This document shows, piece after piece, positions 26,394 to 35,113 of a DNA stretch of 64,000 bases (position 1 is its first letter; the number at the start of each line of letters is the position of its first letter). A model generated the notes under the pieces. That model searched no databases. It was given only the letters and a program-made list of their open reading frames with translations, and had not been told where the DNA came from. The position numbers and the translations under genes are program-made. The stretch is from Sphingomonas phyllosphaerae 5.2 (GTDB lineage Bacteria > Pseudomonadota > Alphaproteobacteria > Sphingomonadales > Sphingomonadaceae): assembly GCF_000419605.1 (NCBI RefSeq), contig NZ_ATTI01000001.1, forward strand, positions 121,001 to 185,000, in the 5' to 3' direction.

Positions 26394-28141
26394 GGCTTGG
26401 CGTCCGCGCCGAGCATGTCACGCACCGCCAGCGCCGCACGCGCCGGGTTGTCGCGCGTGAAGCCGCGCACCGCGTCGATCCGCTCCTCGTAGCTCTGGCT
26501 GGTCTCGATCTGGTCGAGGCTGACGGGCGAATGGATCGCGATCTGCTCGCCATCGGGGCCGATGGTCGTCGCGCCGGCGGAAGCGGCGGTGCCGTCCGAC
26601 AGCGCCGCGGCATTGGCGGAAGTGCCGTCGCCCAGCGCCGCATCCTTCGCGCCCGCGGCGCCCGCATCTTCGCGCTTCTTCATCAGCGCCTTGGCGATCG
26701 GGCGCACGCCGAGCAGCAGCACGAGCAGCGCGATGACCACCGCGGTCAGGTTGCGCGCCATCATCGGGACCAGCGCATTGTCGTACCATTTCGGTCCGGC
26801 GGCGGCTTCGGTGGCGGTGTCGGCGAACTTGCGGCTGATGACGGTGACGTTGTCGTTGCGCGCCTGATCGAAACCGACGGCGCTCTTCACCAGGTCGTTG
26901 ATCTGGTTGATCTCCATCGCGGTGCGCTTGCCCTTGTCGGGATCGCGCAGCAGCACCGCGACCGACAGCCGCTTGATGTTGCCGGGTGCGGCGCGCGTGA
27001 CGGAGACTTCCTTGTTGAGGTCGTAGGCGCGCTGGAACGCGTCGGTCTGCTTGGCTGGATCGGGTGCGGGGCCGCCCGCGGTCGGCGCGGTCGGCACGCC
27101 GGGGTTGCCGGTCGCGGGTTGCGGGGTCGACAGCTGCGAGGCGGGCGGCGGTGTGTTGCTGAGCGCGCCGGGGATGCCGCCGGGCGTCTGGCCGTTCGCC
27201 ATGTTGCCGGTCCAGTTGCCGGTTTCGGCGCGCAGCCGGCCTTCCTTGTCGAAGCTCTCGCGCGTGGCGCTGGTCTCGTCGAGGTTGACGTCGGCCTGCA
27301 CCTCGGCGGTGAAATTGCCGGCGCCGACCAGCGGCGTCAGCAGCTGGATCAGCTGCTGGCGATACTTGTCCTCGACGCGGCGCTGGAAATCGATGCGCTT
27401 GTCGTTGGCGCTGTCCGCGCCGTCGCCCGACTTGGTGAGCAGCCCGCCCATCTGGTCGACGACGGTGACCGCGTCGGGCTTCAACCCCGGCACGGACGAG
27501 GCGACGAGGTTGACGATCGACTGCACCTGCGCGTCGCTCAGCGAGCGGCCGCCCTGCAACTTCAGCACCACCGACGCCGATGGCGAGGCGTTGTCGCGCA
27601 CGAACACGCTGGCTTCCGGCGTGGCGAGATGCACGCGTGCCTCGGCGACGGCGTCGATCTCCTGGATCGAACGCGCCAGTTCGGTCTCGCGCGCCTGGCG
27701 GAGGCGTTCGCCCTCGACCGCGCGGCTGACGCCCATCGGCAGCTCGTCGAGGATCGCATAGCCGCCCGGCGCCGCCTTCGGCAGGCCCTGCCCGGCGAGC
27801 AGCAGCCGCGCCTTCGAGAAATCTTCCTCGTTGACGGTCAGCGTGCCCGCCGAATCGTCGATGTGGCTGGTGATGTTGGCGGCGCTGAGCGCCGTGGTGA
27901 CCGCGGCCTTGTCCGAATCGGGCAATCCCGCGAACAGCGTCTTCTGCGGCGGGGTCGACAGCGCCGACCAGGCGAGCCCGGCAGCGCCGATCAGTCCGAC
28001 CATCAACGCCATCGGACCGGCGCGGCGCACGGCCGGCTGCGCCATGACGCCCTGGATCTGGCGCAGCGGATTGGCGAACTTCTCCGGCACGATCGTGACG
28101 GACGCAGGGTTCTGCGGCGAGGGGGAGAGAGCGTTGCTCAT
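26390..28141 (-). CDS. fliF: FliF, MS-ring protein
   Basis: A 583-residue MS-ring protein. First membrane helix near residues 42-62 (PMALMVGLIGAAGLAWSAL), then the YscJ/FliF ring-building motifs (TLFAGLPDSDKAAVTTALSAANI, EVDAVAEARVHLATPE, SIVNLVASSVPGLKPDAVTVVDQ). Second helix near 460-480 (NLTAVVIALLVLLLGVRPIA), then the cytoplasmic FliG-binding tail. Intact and of normal size. It lies 1 bp after fliE. Confidence 0.97.
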   Translation of the reverse strand: MSNALSPSPQNPASVTIVPEKFANPLRQIQGVMAQPAVRRAGPMALMVGLIGAAGLAWSALSTPPQKTLFAGLPDSDKAAVTTALSAANITSHIDDSAGTLTVNEEDFSKARLLLAGQGLPKAAPGGYAILDELPMGVSRAVEGERLRQARETELARSIQEIDAVAEARVHLATPEASVFVRDNASPSASVVLKLQGGRSLSDAQVQSIVNLVASSVPGLKPDAVTVVDQMGGLLTKSGDGADSANDKRIDFQRRVEDKYRQQLIQLLTPLVGAGNFTAEVQADVNLDETSATRESFDKEGRLRAETGNWTGNMANGQTPGGIPGALSNTPPPASQLSTPQPATGNPGVPTAPTAGGPAPDPAKQTDAFQRAYDLNKEVSVTRAAPGNIKRLSVAVLLRDPDKGKRTAMEINQINDLVKSAVGFDQARNDNVTVISRKFADTATEAAAGPKWYDNALVPMMARNLTAVVIALLVLLLGVRPIAKALMKKREDAGAAGAKDAALGDGTSANAAALSDGTAASAGATTIGPDGEQIAIHSPVSLDQIETSQSYEERIDAVRGFTRDNPARAALAVRDMLGADAKP

Positions 28142-28142
28142 G

Positions 28143-28505
28143 TCAGACCGGCATGCTCATGATGTCCTTGTACGCGGACAGGATCTTGTTGCGGACCTGC
28201 AAGGTCGCCTCGAAACCGACCGACGCTTCCTGACGCGCCAGCATCACCTTGGCGATGTCGACGGTCTCGCCGCGCTCATATTGTTCCGACAGCGCCGACG
28301 CCTTCTGCTGGCCGTCGTTCACCTTGGCGATCGCGGTCTGCATCGTGTCGGCGAAGCTGGTGGCGCTGGCCGCGCCGCCGGTGGCCGAGGCAGGTGCGCC
28401 GGGTGCGGCGTTGCCGACGCGGTTCAGCGCGGCGTTGCGCTCCAGGATCTGCGCGCGCAGCGCCATCACGCGGTCGACGCCGCCGATGCCTCCGACGCCG
28501 CTCAT
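28143..28505 (-). CDS. fliE: FliE, MS-ring/rod junction protein
   Basis: A 120-residue protein with the FliE C-terminal signature SVGFEATLQVRNKILSAYKDIMSM and helical SFADTMQTAIAKVNDGQQKASALSEQYERGE. FliE joins the MS ring to the rod. First structural gene after the activator; its start overlaps the activator's stop by 4 bp. Confidence 0.94.
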   Translation of the reverse strand: MSGVGGIGGVDRVMALRAQILERNAALNRVGNAAPGAPASATGGAASATSFADTMQTAIAKVNDGQQKASALSEQYERGETVDIAKVMLARQEASVGFEATLQVRNKILSAYKDIMSMPV

Positions 28506-29773
28506 GCCGACAGCATCCGGCTGCTGCCGGCCGCCAGGTCGTCACCCTGCTCGCGCGCCTTGGCGAGGCGGTAGCGCAGCGTCCGCTCGGAGATGCCGAG
28601 GCGCTTGGCGGTCTCGATCCGGCTGCCGCCGCATGCCGCCAGCGTCTCGCGGATCGCCGCAAATTCGGAGAATTGCACGACCTGGCCCAGCGTGGCGTCG
28701 TCGCTGCCGGTGCCGCCCGGCGCCGGCTTCGCTGCGGAAGGCCGGTCGAACACGATGTGGCTCACCTCGATCGTGTCGCCGCCCGCGAACAGCAGCGCGC
28801 GCTGGATCACGTTCTCCAGCTCGCGGACGTTGCCGGGCCAGTCGTGCGCGATCAACGTCGCGATCGCCTCGTCGCTGGGCCATGGCACCACGGCGCGGTT
28901 GCCGGCGTGGCGCAGGATCATCGTCGCGGCGAGCGCGGGGATATCCTGCGGGCGATCGGCCAGCGACCGCGTCGCCAGCGGGAACACCGACAGGCGGTAA
29001 TAAAGATCGGCGCGGAAGCGGCCGGCCGCCACTTCGGCTTGCAGGTCGCGGTTGGCGCAGGCGACGACGCGCACGTCGACCGGCTGCGGCATGGTCGCGC
29101 CGATCGGCACCACTTCGCGCTCCTGGAGCACGCGCAGCAGCTTGGCCTGGAGGTTGAGCGGCATTTCCGCGACCTCGTCCAGCAGCAGCGTGCCGCCGTT
29201 GGCCGCTCGGAAGAAGCCCTCGCCGCCCGACGACGCGCCGGTGAACGCGCCCTTCTGGTGGCCGAACAGCATCGCCTCCAGCATCGTCTCCGGCAGCGCG
29301 GCGCAGTTGATCGCGATGAACGGACCGTCGCGACGCTCCGAATTCAGGTGGATCGTACGCGCCAGCACTTCCTTGCCGGTGCCGGTCGGGCCGTTGATGA
29401 GCACCGTGATGTCGGCCTGCGCGACCCGCTCGGCGAGCGCCAGCAGCGCCAGCGACTCGGGATCGGCGGCGGTCGGCAGCTCGGGGCCGCCGATCAGCGC
29501 GCGGGCGAAGGCGTTGCCGACGTCGGCGTCCTCGTGCCCGTAGGAGACGCGGGCCGGCTGGCCGTCGCGGTGCGGGATGACCTGCCGCCCGCTGTTGCCG
29601 ACGATCAACGTGCGCGCCGGTGCGGGCACCGCCTCGCCGTCGCCGACGAGATAGGCGACGTTCGGCTGCGGCCGCGCGGCTGGCGCCTGCACGGCGAAGC
29701 CCTGCGCGCGCAACGAGGACACGAGCGTCAGGTGCGCGCGTTCCACGGTGGCTGTCGGCATGATCGAACGCAT
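28502..29773 (-). CDS. flbD: FlbD-like sigma-54-dependent activator of flagellar genes
   Basis: A 423-residue bacterial enhancer-binding protein. The AAA+ domain has Walker A GPTGTGKE (128-135), the sigma-54-contact loop GAFTGA (175-180), GTLLLDEVAEMPLNLQAKLLRVLQE and NVRELENVIQRALL. The C-terminal Fis-type HTH is RIETAKRLGISERTLRYRLAKARE. The ~120-residue N-terminal region has no recognisable receiver motif (no DD pair, acceptor Asp or Lys), so control is unlikely to be by ordinary phosphorylation. Co-transcribed with fliE-J. Natural activator for the four sigma-54 promoters in this locus. The symbol reflects similarity of role to Caulobacter FlbD, not proven orthology. Confidence 0.88.
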   Translation of the reverse strand: MRSIMPTATVERAHLTLVSSLRAQGFAVQAPAARPQPNVAYLVGDGEAVPAPARTLIVGNSGRQVIPHRDGQPARVSYGHEDADVGNAFARALIGGPELPTAADPESLALLALAERVAQADITVLINGPTGTGKEVLARTIHLNSERRDGPFIAINCAALPETMLEAMLFGHQKGAFTGASSGGEGFFRAANGGTLLLDEVAEMPLNLQAKLLRVLQEREVVPIGATMPQPVDVRVVACANRDLQAEVAAGRFRADLYYRLSVFPLATRSLADRPQDIPALAATMILRHAGNRAVVPWPSDEAIATLIAHDWPGNVRELENVIQRALLFAGGDTIEVSHIVFDRPSAAKPAPGGTGSDDATLGQVVQFSEFAAIRETLAACGGSRIETAKRLGISERTLRYRLAKAREQGDDLAAGSSRMLSA

Positions 29774-29947
29774 GGCGAGAATTTCCCTCGAATCAGTGCG
29801 ATCGTGATGCGGCCCAACTGGTTAATGCGCGGTATATTGCCGCTTTTGCCGGCAGGTTTTTTCCGGGCGCATGGGGGCACGCGCGCGCGTGTACGTATTG
29901 GGACGGGGGGCAGGGGGTCGGCCCGAAAAAAGCTTTGCGAAAAGCGC

Positions 29948-29974
29948 TAAAGGTCTTCCGCAGGCTGCCGTTTG
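29948..29974 (+). promoter_or_regulatory. Sigma-28 (FliA) promoter of flagellin
   Basis: TAAAGGTC (29948-29955), an 11-bp spacer, then GCCGTTTG (29967-29974). The FliA consensus is TAAAGTTT-N11-GCCGATAA, so the -35 core, the spacing and the GCCG of the -10 all match. Predicted start is near 29981, about 64 bases before the flagellin ATG. The cognate sigma gene (fliA) and anti-sigma gene (flgM) are both in this window. Confidence 0.82.
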
Positions 29975-30044
29975 ATGCGGTGACGGCACGGCCACCTGCT
30001 CATCGGGGGCGGCGGGACGGGCCGGGCAGATGGAGTTTTTTCCC

Positions 30045-31439
30045 ATGACCGTGATCAACACCAACACCGCAGCGATGCGCGCCACCAACGCTTCGACCAG
30101 CGCCAACAAGATGCTGTCGACCTCGATGGAGCGCCTGTCGACCGGCAAGCGCATCAACTCGGCCAAGGACGACGCCGCCGGCCTCGCGATCGCCAACCGC
30201 ATGGCGAGCCAGACCAAGAGCATGGCGATGGCCGTCCGCAACGCCAACGACGGCATCAGCCTGGCGCAGACCGCTGAAGGCGCGCTCGGCGAAGTCACCA
30301 ACATGCTGACCCGCATGAAGGAGCTGTCGACGCAGTCGGCCAACGGCACGCTGAAGGACTCGGACCGCAGCGCGCTGCAGTCGGAGCTGAGCCAGCTGAC
30401 GCAGGAAATCTCGAACGTGTCGAAGACGACCTCGTTCAACGGCGTCAACCTGCTCGACGGCAGCGCAGATGCGGTGAAGTTGCAGACCGGCATCAATTCC
30501 GACCAGACGATCAGCATGAAGCTGACCGACACCCGCACCTCGTCGCTGGGTTTGACCGCATCGGTCCAGGGCGGCGCCATTAACACCACCGCGATCGCAG
30601 CGAACGACGTCAAGATCAACGGTCAGGACCTCGGCATCATCGCGACGGGCGACAAGGATGCGGCGAAGATCGCGGCAGCCGTCAACGCCACGACCGCAAA
30701 CTCCGGCGTCGTCGCGACGGCGAAGAACACGGTCACCGCAACGCTTGACCCGACGAAGCTCGTCGCCGGCAAGAAGCTGACGGTCGGCACCACCGAAGTG
30801 ACGCTGACGGCCGCAGAGTCGGACGCCACCTCGGTCGCCGCCCGGATCAACGCCACGCTGAACGGCGTCACGGGCAACCAGATCACGGCAAGCGCCGACA
30901 AGGACGGCAAGCTGGTCCTGTCCAGCAAGGATGGCAGCAACATCGCCATCACTAACACCGACGCCACGATCGTCAGCGCATCGAGCCCGCAAAATGCGAC
31001 GTTGATCGCTGCCTCGGCGACCACCGCCGTTACCGCAGTTGGCGCCGTCGCGCTGGAGGATATGTCGGGTTCGGGTATCAACATCACCGGAACCGACCCG
31101 ACGAAGGCCGGCTTCACGGCAGGCAAGACGGCGGGCACGGTTTCGATCGCGACCCAGGCCGGTGCATCGGCGGCGATGGCGGTCATCGACAAGGCGCTGG
31201 ACACCGTGTCGGCATCGCGCGGCGATCTCGGTGCGGCGCAGAACCGGCTGGAATCGACGGTCAACAACCTGACCACCACCGCGACCAACCTGTCGGACGC
31301 CAAGAGCCGTATCGAGGACGCGGACTTCTCGACCGAGACGACCGCGCTCGCCAAGGCGCAGATCCTGAACCAGGCGTCGACCGCGATGCTGGCGCAGGCC
31401 AACCAGTCGCAGCAGGGCGTGATGAAGCTGCTCGGCTAA
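30045..31439 (+). CDS. fliC: Flagellin
   Basis: A 464-residue flagellin. N-terminal D0/D1 begins TVINTNTAAMRATNAS and includes RLSTGKRINSAKDDAAGLAIANRM and GALGEVTNMLTRMKELSTQSANGT. The C-terminal D1/D0 has RGDLGAAQNRLESTVNNL and IEDADFSTETTALAKAQILNQAS, ending MLAQANQSQQGVMKLLG. The middle (about 170-370) is Thr/Ala/Asp/Lys-rich and variable, as in surface-exposed domains. The start at 30045 follows the family; an in-frame ATG at 30030 would add five residues. Only flagellin gene in the window. No Cys. Confidence 0.97.
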   Translation: MTVINTNTAAMRATNASTSANKMLSTSMERLSTGKRINSAKDDAAGLAIANRMASQTKSMAMAVRNANDGISLAQTAEGALGEVTNMLTRMKELSTQSANGTLKDSDRSALQSELSQLTQEISNVSKTTSFNGVNLLDGSADAVKLQTGINSDQTISMKLTDTRTSSLGLTASVQGGAINTTAIAANDVKINGQDLGIIATGDKDAAKIAAAVNATTANSGVVATAKNTVTATLDPTKLVAGKKLTVGTTEVTLTAAESDATSVAARINATLNGVTGNQITASADKDGKLVLSSKDGSNIAITNTDATIVSASSPQNATLIAASATTAVTAVGAVALEDMSGSGINITGTDPTKAGFTAGKTAGTVSIATQAGASAAMAVIDKALDTVSASRGDLGAAQNRLESTVNNLTTTATNLSDAKSRIEDADFSTETTALAKAQILNQASTAMLAQANQSQQGVMKLLG

Positions 31440-31500
31440 GTCCGGCAGCCGATCACCGGCCTCTTGCCCCCGATCAGAGCGGGGCCGGTGCCGGACAAGG

Positions 31501-31532
31501 AACCCCCGTCAGCCCCGTGGCTGGCGGGGGTT
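31501..31532 (+). terminator. fliC terminator hairpin
   Basis: A 14-bp stem (AACCCCCGTCAGCC / GGCTGGCGGGGGTT, one G-T pair) with a CCGT loop, followed by TT. It lies 62 bp after the flagellin stop. A second, weaker hairpin (ACCGGCC...GGCCGGT) sits between them. Confidence 0.75.
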
Positions 31533-31880
31533 TCCCGTTGGCGGGTGAGGGGGCGGGCGGTGTCGATGCCGGGCCGGCGCGCCGCAGGATGTGGACATCG
31601 ATGCCGACCAAGGGACCGGCGCGCGGAGCCGATCGGCAGCGACGCATCGGGCCACGCATCGGGCCACGCATCGGATCGTCGCCCCGGATCAGGTCCGGGA
31701 TGACGGGAATGGGCGGAAGGTGACGGGTGGCGGCGATAGAGACGGTGGCGCGATGCAGTCGCGTCGCACGTTCCCCCACGATGATCCGGTGACCGCGCGG
31801 CGAGGCGGCCTCCGCCCGCTGCGACATAGCGGGACCAGCGCGGCGCGCGCCGCCTGGAATCGGATGACGTCGCGTTGCTC

Positions 31881-31957
31881 CGTCATTGCGAGCGCAGCGA
31901 AGCAATCCAGCGCCGGACCACGACGCCCTGGATTGCGTCGCCGCGCTCGCAATGACG
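31881..31957. repeat. Dispersed palindromic repeat, copy 1 (full length)
   Basis: 77 bp: left arm starts CGTCATTGCGAGCGCAGCGA and ends AGCAATCCAG; the right arm is its inverse, starting CTGGATTGCG and ending CTCGCAATGACG. It can form a long hairpin. Four related copies are at 38651, 47812, 53785 and 61564, all intergenic. Confidence 0.88.
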
Positions 31958-32052
31958 GACATCCGGTTCGACCTGATGTCATCCGATCCCAGGCCAGCGG
32001 TATCGGAAGGTCGCCAGCACGACCGCGCACGCCCGGCCGCCCCGCAAGCAAA

Positions 32053-32084
32053 AACCCCGGCGGCCGCATCCGGCCACCGGGGTT
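32053..32084 (-). terminator. Rho-independent terminator of the flhA-fliA operon
   Basis: 14-bp stem (32053-32066 / 32071-32084, one mismatch) with a 4-base loop. On the minus strand it is followed directly by TTTTT. It sits 4 bp after the stop of the small acidic ORF, so it ends the transglycosylase-flhA-fliA-small ORF transcript. Confidence 0.85.
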
Positions 32085-32088
32085 TCGT

Positions 32089-32223
32089 TCATTCGTCGCC
32101 CTCGATCGTCAGATCGTCGGGGTTGTCCTCGGGCGCGCTCGCCGGAAGCTCGTCGGGATCGGCGCCGGCGTCCGGATCGCGCTGCTCTTCGCTCAGCGCC
32201 GGGTGGCTGCGTGGTTCGGTCAT
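32089..32223 (-). CDS. Small acidic protein of unknown function, downstream of fliA
   Basis: A 44-residue ORF starting MTEPRSHPALSEEQRDPDAG and ending DDLTIEGDE. It is rich in Asp, Glu and Pro, with no membrane segment and no recognised family. The ATG at 32223 is preceded by GAGGAGGAAGCG, a strong ribosome site. It lies 52 bp after fliA and is followed at once by a terminator, so it is placed as the last gene of the operon. An upstream in-frame start at 32274 is possible but lacks such a site. No function can be assigned. Confidence 0.62.
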   Translation of the reverse strand: MTEPRSHPALSEEQRDPDAGADPDELPASAPEDNPDDLTIEGDE

Positions 32224-32275
32224 CGCTTCCTCCTCTAATCCGCGTGTAACGCACGCAGCGGGAGAAAGGCGCACC

Positions 32276-33049
32276 TCACCGCTGCGCCATCGCCTTCTTC
32301 AGCTTGGCATGTGCCGCGCTCTTGATCTGGCAGACGCGCGCGGCGCCGATGCCGAGCACCTGGCCGATCTCCTCCAGGTTCAGCTCCTCGACGTGGTACA
32401 GCTGGATCACCAGCTGCTCGCGCTCCGGCAGCCCGGCGATCGCCGCGACCAGCCGGGTGCGGGTCTGCGTGTCGGCCAGTTGCTCGAACGCGTCGGGCTC
32501 GTTGCTGGCGAACCACGGCTGATCGTCGGCATAGACCTCGTCGATCGATTCGTACTTCACCGCCTCGGCGCTGGCATATTCGGTGCGCAGCTTCTCGGGG
32601 CTGATCTCCAGCCTCGCGGCCAGCTCGCGCTCGGTCGGGGCGCGGCCATATTCATGGCTCAGCTGGTTGACCGCGCGCGTATATTCGCGCTTCCGGCGGA
32701 TCGCGCCGCGCGTCATCGCCGCGTGGCGGCGCAGTTCGTCGATCATCGCGCCACGCAGGCGCGTGACCAGATATTGCTTCAGCGTCACCTGCCCGCGATC
32801 CTCGAAGGCGGCGACCGCCTCGACCAGCGCGACCAGCCCGACCTGCACGAGATCCTCGACCTCGATCGCGGTCGAGACGCTGCCATGGACGTGCCACGCC
32901 AGTCGCCGGACCAGCGGCAGGTGCTCGCGCACCAGCGCATTCTCGTCGCGCGCGCGGGCGCGCGGCTTGTAGGTGAGCGGCGCGCCGCCCCCCGGCATGG
33001 TCAGCGACTGGCCGTCGGCGAAGGCGTGCGGCATCGGTTCGGCGCTCAT
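32276..33049 (-). CDS. fliA: FliA, flagellar sigma factor (sigma-28)
   Basis: A 257-residue sigma-70-family protein. Region 2 has LVREHLPLVRRLAWHVHG, VEDLVQVGLVALVEAVAAFEDR and YLVTRLRGAMIDELRR. Region 3 has VNQLSHEYGRAPTERELAARLEIS. Region 4 has LPEREQLVIQLYHVEELNLEEIGQVLGIGAARVCQIKSAAHAKLKK. It reads late flagellar genes; its predicted target fliC lies 1 kb away. Start overlaps the flhA stop (ATGA), so sigma-28 is made with the export gate. It is held by FlgM (36382) until hook completion. Confidence 0.96.
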   Translation of the reverse strand: MSAEPMPHAFADGQSLTMPGGGAPLTYKPRARARDENALVREHLPLVRRLAWHVHGSVSTAIEVEDLVQVGLVALVEAVAAFEDRGQVTLKQYLVTRLRGAMIDELRRHAAMTRGAIRRKREYTRAVNQLSHEYGRAPTERELAARLEISPEKLRTEYASAEAVKYESIDEVYADDQPWFASNEPDAFEQLADTQTRTRLVAAIAGLPEREQLVIQLYHVEELNLEEIGQVLGIGAARVCQIKSAAHAKLKKAMAQR

Positions 33050-35109
33050 GCCGCCAGCGCCTGCTGCGGGGCCTGATTGCCGATGATCGCGACGACCTCG
33101 ACGGCCTTGTCCTCGGGGACTTCGAAGAAGCTCATGACGGGCGTATCCGGAAGAACGGTGCGGATGAGTTTGCGGATCGCGACGCGGATCGCAGGCTGGA
33201 CGACCAGCGCGAACGGCTTGGCCTCCGCGATCAGCGGCTGGGCCGCGGCTTGCAGCGCGTCGACGATGCGACGGCCGAGTTCGGGTTCGATGACGTGGCG
33301 GCCCGGATCGTTGCGCGCGGCCTGGCCGAGCAATTGCTCCAGCCCGCCCTCCAGCGTCATCACGCGCAGCGGCTCGCGCACGCCGGCCAGCTTGGCGATG
33401 ATGAGCGAACCCAGCTCGGGGCGGATCAGCTCGACGATCTCGGCGGGGTCGTGGCTGCGCTGCGCGGCGATCGAGATCGCGGCGGCGATGCGGCGGAACT
33501 CGCGCAGCTGGATGCCCTCGCCGAGCAGCCCCTTGAGCACGGTCGCCAGCGCCGTCAGCGGCAGCGGCGCGAGCGCGCCGACCAGCTGCGGCGCCCGCTC
33601 CTTCAATTCGTCGAGCAGCGACTGCACCTCGTCCGCGCCCAGCAGGTCGCCGGCGTTGGCGCCCAGCGCATGGTTCAGGTGCGTGGCGATGACGGTGCCC
33701 GAATCGACGACCAGATAGCCCTGACCGGTCGCGACGTCCGCGTCGCCGATCGAGATCCACGTCGCGTCCAGCCCGAAGGTCGGGTCCTTGGCCTTCTTGC
33801 CGATCAGCTCGCCGAAGCCCTGCCCGGTGTCCAGCGCCAGCATCTCTTCGGGCGACACCTGGTCCTCGCCGACGCAAACGCCGCCCAGCATCACGCGATA
33901 CGTATAAGGCGGCAGGTTGATGTCGTCGCGGACGCGCACCTGCGGCACCACGAAGCCGAGCTCCTTCGACAGCTGGCGCCGGACGCCGGTGATGCGCCCC
34001 ATCAACGGCGCGCCGCGGCGCTCGTCGACCAGCGGCACGAGGCCGTAGCCGATGTCGAGGTTGACCAGCATCGTCTCCGACACCTCGTCCCAGCCGATCT
34101 TGGAAGGATCGGGCGCCTCTACCGGCGCCGGCGGCTCGACCACGGGGGGGCGCTTGGCGATCTGGTGCAGCTTCCACGCGGAGAAGCCGGCGGCGGCGGC
34201 GAGCGGCAGGATGACGAAGTGCGGCATCCCCGGCAGGACGCCGAGCAGCGTCAGGATCACCGCGACGGGCGTCCAGGTGCGCGCCGAGCCGAACTGGCTG
34301 CCGATCTGCCCGGCGAGATCCTTTTCGGATTTCACGCGGGTGACGATGGCGGCGGCGGCGATCGACAGCAGCAGCGCCGGCACCTGCGCGACCAGCGCGT
34401 CGCCGATCGCGAGCATGGTATAGGTCTGTGCGGCCTTGGCGATCGTCAGCCCGTGGCTGACGGGGCCGAGGATCAGCCCGCCGACGATGTTGGCGGCGAG
34501 GATCAGCAGGCCGGCGACCGCGTCGCCCTTCACGAACTTGGACGAACCGTCCATCGAGCCGTAGAATTCGGCCTCGGTGGCGACGTCGACGCGGCGCTTC
34601 TTGGCCTCGTCGGGGGTGATCAGCCCCGCGTTCAGGTCGGCGTCGATCGCCATCTGCTTGCCGGGCAATGCGTCGAGGGTGAAGCGCGCGGACACTTCGG
34701 ACACGCGGCCCGCGCCCTTGGTGACCACGATCAGGTTGATGATGACGATGATCGCGAACACGAACAGGCCGACGACATAGTCGCCGCCGATCACGAACGA
34801 TCCGAACGCCTCGATCACATGCCCCGCCGCCGCCGAGCCGGTGTGGCCATGGACCAGCACGATGCGCGTCGAGGCGACGTTCAGGCCGAGCCGGAACAGC
34901 GTGGCGAACAGCAGCACGGTCGGGAAGGACGAGAAGTCGAGCGGCTTCTCGGCGTTCAGCGCGACCATCAGCACCGCGAGGCTGATCGTGATGTTCATGA
35001 TGAAGAACACGTCGAGCATGAAGGCCGGGATCGGCACGATCATGAGCACGACGAGCAGCAGGATCGCGGTCGGCAGGGCGCCCTGGCGCGCGGCGGCGAG
35101 AATCTTCAT
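33046..35109 (-). CDS. flhA: FlhA, major export-gate protein
   Basis: A 687-residue FlhA. The N-terminal ~320 residues carry about eight membrane helices and the FHIPEP-type region: VFFIMNITISLAVLMVAL, FPTVLLFATLFRLGLNVASTR, VTKGAGRVSEVSARFTLDALPGKQMAIDADLNAG. The cytoplasmic domain forms the docking ring for export chaperones. No flhF or flhG follows; fliA is next, overlapping by 4 bp. It lies 4 bp after the transglycosylase gene. Confidence 0.97.
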   Translation of the reverse strand: MKILAAARQGALPTAILLLVVLMIVPIPAFMLDVFFIMNITISLAVLMVALNAEKPLDFSSFPTVLLFATLFRLGLNVASTRIVLVHGHTGSAAAGHVIEAFGSFVIGGDYVVGLFVFAIIVIINLIVVTKGAGRVSEVSARFTLDALPGKQMAIDADLNAGLITPDEAKKRRVDVATEAEFYGSMDGSSKFVKGDAVAGLLILAANIVGGLILGPVSHGLTIAKAAQTYTMLAIGDALVAQVPALLLSIAAAAIVTRVKSEKDLAGQIGSQFGSARTWTPVAVILTLLGVLPGMPHFVILPLAAAAGFSAWKLHQIAKRPPVVEPPAPVEAPDPSKIGWDEVSETMLVNLDIGYGLVPLVDERRGAPLMGRITGVRRQLSKELGFVVPQVRVRDDINLPPYTYRVMLGGVCVGEDQVSPEEMLALDTGQGFGELIGKKAKDPTFGLDATWISIGDADVATGQGYLVVDSGTVIATHLNHALGANAGDLLGADEVQSLLDELKERAPQLVGALAPLPLTALATVLKGLLGEGIQLREFRRIAAAISIAAQRSHDPAEIVELIRPELGSLIIAKLAGVREPLRVMTLEGGLEQLLGQAARNDPGRHVIEPELGRRIVDALQAAAQPLIAEAKPFALVVQPAIRVAIRKLIRTVLPDTPVMSFFEVPEDKAVEVVAIIGNQAPQQALAA

Positions 35110-35113
35110 CGCG

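Larger units (their letters stand above)
31440..32052. other. Gene-free region downstream of flagellin
   Basis: About 610 bp without a credible gene; the short ORFs here have no family resemblance and run across hairpins. It holds the fliC terminator, a smaller inverted repeat at about 31678-31704 (CCCCGGATCAGGTCCGGGAT), and a full-length copy of the 77-bp palindromic repeat. Nothing else recognised. Confidence 0.7.

Noticed and set aside
29920..29933. GG-N10-GC site (GGCCCGAAAAAAGC) before flagellin, possible sigma-54 promoter
   Set aside because: Only the GG and GC with correct spacing are met; the TT before GC is AA. The sigma-28 site 15 bp downstream fits far better.
29984..29999. GGCACGGCCACCTGC near the flagellin start, sigma-54-like
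   Set aside because: Spacing between GG and GC is 11, one too many for a -24/-12 promoter.
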